Positions 7,213 to 11,227 of a stretch of 11,227 bases of DNA are shown here, piece by piece. Made by a program: the position numbers and the translations under genes. Origin of the DNA: Pseudomonadota bacterium (GTDB lineage: Bacteria; Pseudomonadota; Gammaproteobacteria; Burkholderiales; Burkholderiaceae_B); assembly GCA_023437255.1 (NCBI GenBank), contig JAEZGR010000248.1:1-11227 (forward strand), written 5' to 3'. Position 1 is the first letter of the stretch. Each line of letters starts with the position of its first letter. The notes under the pieces were generated by a model that saw only the letters and a program-made list of their open reading frames with translations, was not told where the DNA came from and ran no database searches.

Positions 7213-7213
7213 T

Positions 7214-7405
7214 TTACTTTCCTGCCTTCTCAGCCATCACGGTACGGACGCGCGCGATATCGCGACGCACTTTGCCAAGCTGGCTGGTATTGGAAAGCTG
7301 CTGAGTGGCACGCTGCATACGCAGGTTGAACTGTGCCTTCAGCAGGCTCTCGAGCTCTTTGCTGAGCTCGGTGGCATCTTTGGAACGGAGTTCGCTGGCT
7401 TTCAT
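7214..7405 (-). CDS. rpmC: 50S ribosomal protein L29 (uL29)
   Basis: Small two-helix protein near the polypeptide exit of the large subunit, where uL23 and uL29 border the docking area for trigger factor and SRP. The 63 residues match E. coli L29 in length, with an N-terminal [18 protein letters not shown] and the family's [28 protein letters not shown] region (split here only by reading). The ATG at 7403-7405 lies 9 bases after the rplP stop, and its Shine-Dalgarno TAAGGAG includes the rplP TAA codon. Position between rplP and rpsQ is the universal S10 order. Confidence 0.98.
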   Translation of the reverse strand: MKASELRSKDATELSKELESLLKAQFNLRMQRATQQLSNTSQLGKVRRDIARVRTVMAEKAGK

Positions 7406-7414
7406 GAAGACTCC

Positions 7415-7831
7415 TTATGCACCAGCCTGACGCGACACGAATGTCGTGCGGATGGGCAACTTGGCGGCGGCCAGGCGGAACGCTTCGCGAGCCAGAGCTT
7501 CGCTGACGCCCTCCATTTCATACAGCACCTTGCCGGGTTGGATTTCGGCGACCCAGAATTCCGGATTACCCTTGCCGTTACCCATACGGACTTCGGCCGG
7601 CTTTTGGGAGATCGGCTTATCGGGGAACACACGGATCCAGATACGGCCACCGCGCTTGATGTGACGGTTGATCGCACGACGGGCGGCTTCGATCTGACGG
7701 GCGGTCAGGCGGCCACGGTCGGTGGCCTTGAGGCCGAATTCGCCGAACGAGACCTGTGCGCCGCGCGTAGCCAGACCGGTGTTGCGGCCCTTGTGCTCTT
7801 TGCGATACTTTCTGCGTGACGGTTGCAGCAT
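7415..7831 (-). CDS. rplP: 50S ribosomal protein L16 (uL16)
   Basis: Large-subunit protein that helps form the tRNA A-site and peptidyl-transferase surroundings; 138 residues against 136 in E. coli. Diagnostic stretches are [16 protein letters not shown] at the start, ITRHIKR-like helix written here as [17 protein letters not shown], and [19 protein letters not shown]. Arg82 of VRMGNGKGN corresponds to E. coli Arg81, the residue hydroxylated by the YcfD/RoxA oxygenase; whether it is modified here cannot be read from sequence. The ATG at 7829-7831 is 3 bases after the rpsC stop, with GGAG of its ribosome binding site inside the last rpsC codons, implying translational coupling. Confidence 0.98.
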   Translation of the reverse strand: MLQPSRRKYRKEHKGRNTGLATRGAQVSFGEFGLKATDRGRLTARQIEAARRAINRHIKRGGRIWIRVFPDKPISQKPAEVRMGNGKGNPEFWVAEIQPGKVLYEMEGVSEALAREAFRLAAAKLPIRTTFVSRQAGA

Positions 7832-7834
7832 GTT

Positions 7835-8617
7835 TTATTCTCCTTCTGGCGCCGGAGCAGCCTCGGGCCTGCGGCCACCACGACCACGCCCACCGGGGCG
7901 ACGGCCATCGGGACGCTCGCCACGGGGTGCGCGACGCGGACGACGCTCTTCATCGCGAGGAGCAGCGGCCTCAGGGGGCATTTCGCCGTTAGGCAGCATG
8001 TCGCCCTTGTAGACCCAAACCTTGATACCGATGATGCCGTAGGTGGTCTGGGCTTCGGACGTGCCGTAGTCGATGTTGGCGCGCAGGGTGTGCAGGGGCA
8101 CACGGCCTTCGCGATACCATTCGGTACGTGCAATTTCGATGCCGTTCAGACGACCCGAGCTCATGATCTTGATGCCCTGGGCACCCAGACGCATTGCGTT
8201 CTGCATGGCGCGCTTCATGGCGCGGCGGAACATGATGCGCTTTTCGAGCTGCTGAGCGATCGAGTCAGCGATGAGCTGAGCGTCGGTTTCAGGCTTGCGG
8301 ATCTCTTCGATGTTGACGTGCACGGGCACGCCCATCAGGCGCTGCAGGTCACCCTTGAGGTTCTCGATGTCCTCGCCGCGCTTGCCGATCACCACACCCG
8401 GGCGTGCCGAGTAGATCGTGATACGTGCATTCTTGGCAGGACGCTCGATGACCACACGGCCAACCGAAGCGTTCTTCAGCTTCTTCTTGAGGTATTCGCG
8501 AACGCGAATGTCTTCGCCCAGCATGCTGCCGAACTGCTTGTCGTCGGCATACCAGCGCGAGCTCCAGTTACGGTTTACCGCGAGGCGGAAGCCAATCGGA
8601 TGTATTTTCTGTCCCAT
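7835..8617 (-). CDS. rpsC: 30S ribosomal protein S3 (uS3) with long Arg/Gly/Pro-rich tail
   Basis: Small-subunit protein lining the mRNA entry channel, with a share in the helicase activity there. The 260 residues start [14 protein letters not shown] and contain the KH-domain motif [14 protein letters not shown], the [13 protein letters not shown] stretch and LRANIDYG, followed by [11 protein letters not shown]. coli S3 has 233 residues; the extra length here is a C-terminal tail from about 209 to 260. Residues 219-260 carry 13 Arg with many Gly and Pro, ending in an acidic/Ala-Pro stretch ([10 protein letters not shown]). I believe such tails are common among betaproteobacterial S3 proteins. 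The ATG at 8615-8617 follows TTAAGGAG, which overlaps the rplV stop; the gap to rplV is 9 bases. Confidence 0.98.
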   Translation of the reverse strand: MGQKIHPIGFRLAVNRNWSSRWYADDKQFGSMLGEDIRVREYLKKKLKNASVGRVVIERPAKNARITIYSARPGVVIGKRGEDIENLKGDLQRLMGVPVHVNIEEIRKPETDAQLIADSIAQQLEKRIMFRRAMKRAMQNAMRLGAQGIKIMSSGRLNGIEIARTEWYREGRVPLHTLRANIDYGTSEAQTTYGIIGIKVWVYKGDMLPNGEMPPEAAAPRDEERRPRRAPRGERPDGRRPGGRGRGGRRPEAAPAPEGE

Positions 8618-8626
8618 CGTGACTCC

Positions 8627-8956
8627 TTAAGCACCGACCTTGACCACAATGTGGCAGGTCTGCTTCTCGATACGGTTACCGCGGCCCTTCGCACGGGCGG
8701 AAAAACGCTTCAGCGACTGGCCCTTGTCGACGTAGATGGTCGTGACACGGAGTTCATCGATGTCGGCGCCGTCGTTGTGCTCGGCGTTTGCAATGGCGGA
8801 CTCAAGAGCCTTCTTGAGAATGCCGGCAGCCTTCTTGGGCGTGAATGTCAGGATATTCAGCGCCTGAGCAACGCTCTTGCCACGGATCAGATCCGCAACG
8901 AGGCGTGCCTTCTGGGCCGAGATACGGACACCACGGATAGTTGCTGTAGTTTCCAT
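8627..8956 (-). CDS. rplV: 50S ribosomal protein L22 (uL22)
   Basis: Large-subunit protein whose beta-hairpin extends into the exit tunnel; 109 residues, one fewer than E. coli. Typical runs are [32 protein letters not shown], and the hairpin [19 protein letters not shown] followed by HIVVKV. The hairpin tip LKR, equivalent to the MKR whose deletion gives macrolide resistance in E. coli, is intact, so no such resistance deletion is present. The ATG at 8954-8956 is 3 bases after the rpsS stop, and a strong GGAGG lies in the last rpsS codons. Confidence 0.98.
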   Translation of the reverse strand: METTATIRGVRISAQKARLVADLIRGKSVAQALNILTFTPKKAAGILKKALESAIANAEHNDGADIDELRVTTIYVDKGQSLKRFSARAKGRGNRIEKQTCHIVVKVGA

Positions 8957-8959
8957 CTC

Positions 8960-9235
8960 TTACCTCCGGGCCTTCTTGTCCGCAGCGTGGCCCTTGAACG
9001 TACGGGTCAGCGCGAACTCGCCCAGCTTGTGGCCTACCATGTTCTCGTTGATGTAAACGGGAATGTGCTGGCGGCCGTTATGGACGGCGATGGTCAGCCC
9101 AATGAATTCGGGCAGGATAGTGGAACGGCGCGACCAGGTCTTGATCGGCTTCTTTTCTTTGCCCCCGACAGCAGCATCGATCTTCTTCAGAAGATGCGCG
9201 TCGACGAATGGGCCTTTCTTGATCGAACGTGACAT
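8960..9235 (-). CDS. rpsS: 30S ribosomal protein S19 (uS19)
   Basis: Head protein of the small subunit that contacts S13 and the A-site tRNA region; 91 residues against 92 in E. coli. The family is unmistakable: [47 protein letters not shown], and [19 protein letters not shown]. The ATG at 9233-9235 is 12 bases after the rplB stop, with AAGGGG upstream as a moderate ribosome binding site. Basic C-terminus KKARR as expected. Confidence 0.98.
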   Translation of the reverse strand: MSRSIKKGPFVDAHLLKKIDAAVGGKEKKPIKTWSRRSTILPEFIGLTIAVHNGRQHIPVYINENMVGHKLGEFALTRTFKGHAADKKARR

Positions 9236-9247
9236 AGTGTTCGCCCC

Positions 9248-10075
9248 TTACTTGCGCTTGCGACGCGAAACAATCATATTGTTCGTGCGCTTGTTTCGAC
9301 GGGTGCGGTAGCCCTTGGCAGGCGTACCCCACGGGCTGACGGGCTCGCGACCTTCGCCAGTGCGCCCTTCACCACCACCGTGCGGGTGATCGATCGGGTT
9401 CATGGCAACACCGCGAACTGTCGGGCGTACACCGCGCCAACGCATTGCACCGGCCTTGCCGATCTGGCGCAGGCTGTGCTCTTCGTTGCCGACTTCACCA
9501 ATGGTGGCACGGCAGTCGATGTGCACACGGCGCACTTCACCGGAGCGCAGGCGAACCTGAGCGTAAGTGCCTTCACGTGCGAGCAGAACGGCGGATGCGC
9601 CGGCCGAACGGGCCATTTGCGCGCCCTTGCCAGGCAGCATCTCGATGCAGTGAATAGTGGCACCAACCGGAATGTTGCGGATGGGCAGCGTGTTGCCGGC
9701 ACGGATGGGGGCGTCCTGACCAGAGATCAGGGTGGCGCCAACTTCCAGGCCACGCGGAGCAATGATGTAGCGACGCTCGCCGTCGGCATAGCACAGCAGT
9801 GAAATATGCGCAGTACGGTTGGGGTCGTATTCGAGACGCTCGACCTTGGCAGGAATGCCGTCTTTGTTGCGACGGAAGTCGACAATACGGTATTGCTGCT
9901 TGTGGCCGCCGCCACGATGGCGAACAGTGATGTGACCGTTGTTGTTACGGCCCGAACCACGCTTCTTCTTTTCGAGCAGACCGGCGTACGGTGCGCCCTT
10001 GTGCAGGTCGGCAGCGACTACCTTGATCATGCCGCGGCGGCCGGCCGATGTGGGTTTGACTTTTACGAGTGCCAT
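9248..10075 (-). CDS. rplB: 50S ribosomal protein L2 (uL2)
   Basis: Large-subunit protein needed for subunit joining and peptidyl-transferase activity. Its 275 residues compare with 273 in E. coli. The sequence begins [16 protein letters not shown] and carries [18 protein letters not shown], the SH3-like core, and the C-terminal signature [14 protein letters not shown]. His230, in HPHGGG, is the counterpart of E. coli His229 (numbered without Met1), long implicated in peptidyl-transferase function. The C-terminus is strongly basic (SRRKRK). The start ATG at 10073-10075 shares one base with the rplW stop (TAATG), and GAGGTG in the final rplW codons is its ribosome binding site. Confidence 0.98.
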   Translation of the reverse strand: MALVKVKPTSAGRRGMIKVVAADLHKGAPYAGLLEKKKRGSGRNNNGHITVRHRGGGHKQQYRIVDFRRNKDGIPAKVERLEYDPNRTAHISLLCYADGERRYIIAPRGLEVGATLISGQDAPIRAGNTLPIRNIPVGATIHCIEMLPGKGAQMARSAGASAVLLAREGTYAQVRLRSGEVRRVHIDCRATIGEVGNEEHSLRQIGKAGAMRWRGVRPTVRGVAMNPIDHPHGGGEGRTGEGREPVSPWGTPAKGYRTRRNKRTNNMIVSRRKRK

Positions 10076-10371
10076 TAGTTCACCTCAGTAAAGTCGAGTT
10101 CCTGACCGTTCTTGAGCGTGACATAAGCCTTGCGCTCGTTACGGCGGCGACCGATAAAGCGGCCGAAACGCTTTTCCTTGCCCTTGCGGTTCAGGACCTG
10201 CACCGACTCGACTTCAACCTTGAAGAGGAGTTCGACAGCGGCCTTGATCTCGGGCTTGGTGGCGTCGGCAGCGACGCGGAAAGCGACTTGCTGGTTCTTT
10301 TCGGCGACGAACGTGGCCTTTTCGGTCACGACGGGCGCCAGGATGACTTGCATCAAACGTTCGGCGTTCAT
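10075..10371 (-). CDS. rplW: 50S ribosomal protein L23 (uL23)
   Basis: Large-subunit protein at the exit tunnel, the docking site of trigger factor and SRP. The 98 residues (E. coli 100) include [14 protein letters not shown], the [19 protein letters not shown] helix, [13 protein letters not shown], and the [12 protein letters not shown] segment. The acidic [11 protein letters not shown] portion corresponds to the surface near the E. coli trigger-factor contact Glu18, but I have not assigned the residue exactly. Its ATG overlaps the rplD stop by four bases (ATGA), and GAGGAG lies 8 bases upstream; its own TAA overlaps the rplB start by one base. Confidence 0.97.
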   Translation of the reverse strand: MNAERLMQVILAPVVTEKATFVAEKNQQVAFRVAADATKPEIKAAVELLFKVEVESVQVLNRKGKEKRFGRFIGRRRNERKAYVTLKNGQELDFTEVN

Positions 10372-10988
10372 CCCAACATCTCCTCGAGTTGAGCGATAGC
10401 CGGCTTGGTGATCAACACTTTCTTGTAGTGGATCAGCGAGAGCGGGTCGGCATAGCGCGTTTCGACCACGGCAACGTGCGGCAGGTTGCGCGTTGCGAGG
10501 TAGACGTTCTCGTCGAGCGTATCGGTAATGATCAGCACCGAGTCGAGCCCCATGCTCTTGAGCTTGGCAGCAGCCAGCTTGGTCTTGGGAGCGTCAACCG
10601 TGAAGGTGTCGACAACAGCGATACGATCTTCGCGGGCCAGCTGGGAGAGGATCGCGCGGATACCGGCGCGATACATCTTCTTGTTGACCTTCTGCGAGAA
10701 GTTTTCATCGGGCGAGCTCGGGAAAGCACGGCCACCCCCACGCCACAGCGGCGAGGAAGTCATACCGGCACGCGCACGACCGGTGCCCTTCTGGCGCCAC
10801 GGCTTGCGAGTGGAATGCTTTACCGTCGCGCGGTCTTTCTGCGCGCGGTTGCCACCACGAGCGTTGGCCTGGTAGGCAACAACGATCTGGTGCACCAGTG
10901 CTTCGTTGAATTCGCGGCCGAACACGGTGTCGGGGGCGGCAACGGTGGAAGCGGCTTGACCCTGATCATTCAGGAGCTTGAGTTCCAT
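10368..10988 (-). CDS. rplD: 50S ribosomal protein L4 (uL4)
   Basis: Large-subunit protein with an extended loop in the exit tunnel; in E. coli free L4 also represses the S10 operon, but the leader where that acts is upstream of rpsJ and outside this window. The 206 residues (E. coli 201) begin [10 protein letters not shown] and contain the tunnel-loop run [14 protein letters not shown], with Lys67 matching E. coli Lys63, the site of an erythromycin-resistance change; here the wild-type Lys is kept. [11 protein letters not shown] follows, then the helical C-terminal half ending IAQLEEMLG. The ATG at 10986-10988 overlaps the rplC stop by one base (TAATG) and has AAGGAG upstream. Confidence 0.98.
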   Translation of the reverse strand: MELKLLNDQGQAASTVAAPDTVFGREFNEALVHQIVVAYQANARGGNRAQKDRATVKHSTRKPWRQKGTGRARAGMTSSPLWRGGGRAFPSSPDENFSQKVNKKMYRAGIRAILSQLAREDRIAVVDTFTVDAPKTKLAAAKLKSMGLDSVLIITDTLDENVYLATRNLPHVAVVETRYADPLSLIHYKKVLITKPAIAQLEEMLG

Positions 10989-11227
10989 TATTGGGCTCCT
11001 TTCTTGGCCGGTGCCTTAACGGCGGGGCGCACGATGACATTGCCATTCTTGTGGCCGGGGACTGCGCCCTTGACCAGCAGAAGGCCGCGCTCGGCGTCGA
11101 CGCGCACGACCGTCAGGTTCTGGGTCGTCACGGTCTCCTGGCCCAGGTGACCCGCCATCTTCTTGTTCTTGAAGGTGCGGCCCGGATCCTGGCGCTGACC
11201 GGTGGAGCCCAGCGAACGGTGCGACAC
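10988..11227 (-). CDS. rplC: 50S ribosomal protein L3 (uL3), C-terminal part only; 5' end outside window
   Basis: Large-subunit assembly-initiator protein near the peptidyl-transferase centre. Only the last 79 residues plus stop are inside the window; the first visible codon (GTG, 11225-11227) is an internal Val in [11 protein letters not shown], not a start. The segment [18 protein letters not shown] is the conserved L3 loop; by my alignment the Gln encoded at 11189-11191 matches E. coli Gln150, the residue methylated by Prm[20 protein letters not shown] is the C-terminal family signature. The TAA overlaps the rplD start codon by one base, continuing the tight coupling through the operon. 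Confidence 0.97.
   Translation of the reverse strand: MSHRSLGSTGQRQDPGRTFKNKKMAGHLGQETVTTQNLTVVRVDAERGLLLVKGAVPGHKNGNVIVRPAVKAPAKKGAQ

Noticed and set aside
7823..9232. Open frame of 469 codons on the + strand, antisense to rpsC, rplV and rpsS
   Set aside because: It is the mirror of three certain ribosomal genes with biased GC-rich codons; its translation shows no domain or motif, and it crosses several gene borders.
1..11227. Search for a defence, toxin-antitoxin, phage, IS or CRISPR element
   Set aside because: Nearly every base is assigned to housekeeping genes; no direct-repeat array, transposase motif, terminal repeats or atypical composition was seen by eye.

Overview
The window looks like a piece of a GC-rich betaproteobacterial chromosome, most likely Burkholderiales of the Alcaligenaceae type (Bordetella/Achromobacter relatives). 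That placement rests on protein style and gene content read by eye, not on a database match. The window is densely coded and contains two convergent transcription units. No tRNA, rRNA, CRISPR array, insertion sequence or phage gene was seen.

Left part (1-6811, + strand): a fatty-acid beta-oxidation operon. It begins with the C-terminal end of an acyl-CoA dehydrogenase (fadE-like). A FadI-type thiolase follows, overlapping by ATGA a FadJ-type enoyl-CoA hydratase/3-hydroxyacyl-CoA dehydrogenase, and then a long-chain acyl-CoA synthetase (fadD). Together they cover activation of the fatty acid, first oxidation, hydration, second oxidation and thiolytic cleavage, so they amount to a nearly self-contained beta-oxidation cassette. 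A membrane-anchored GGDEF diguanylate cyclase starts 23 bases after fadD on the same strand and may be cotranscribed. The 34-base fadJ-fadD gap carries a perfect 6-bp-arm inverted repeat, the only candidate operator in this part.

Middle (6812-6930): the only noncoding stretch of any size (119 bases). It holds a symmetrical A-tract/hairpin/T-tract structure that should terminate transcription from both sides, plus a second, smaller hairpin just past the end of the ribosomal operon.

Right part (6931-11227, - strand): the distal S10 ribosomal protein operon, read right to left: rplC (partial), rplD, rplW, rplB, rpsS, rplV, rpsC, rplP, rpmC, rpsQ. The genes are separated by 0-12 bases or overlap, and nearly all have clear Shine-Dalgarno sequences inside or next to the preceding gene. 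The order is the classical one, but rplN and the spc operon do not follow rpsQ. The operon ends there with a terminator.

Overall this is a housekeeping region. I did not find a convincing new system. The points most worth a second look are the cyclase lacking an inhibitory site next to fadD, the inverted repeat before fadD, the S10/spc break, and the short C-terminus of the FadJ-like protein.
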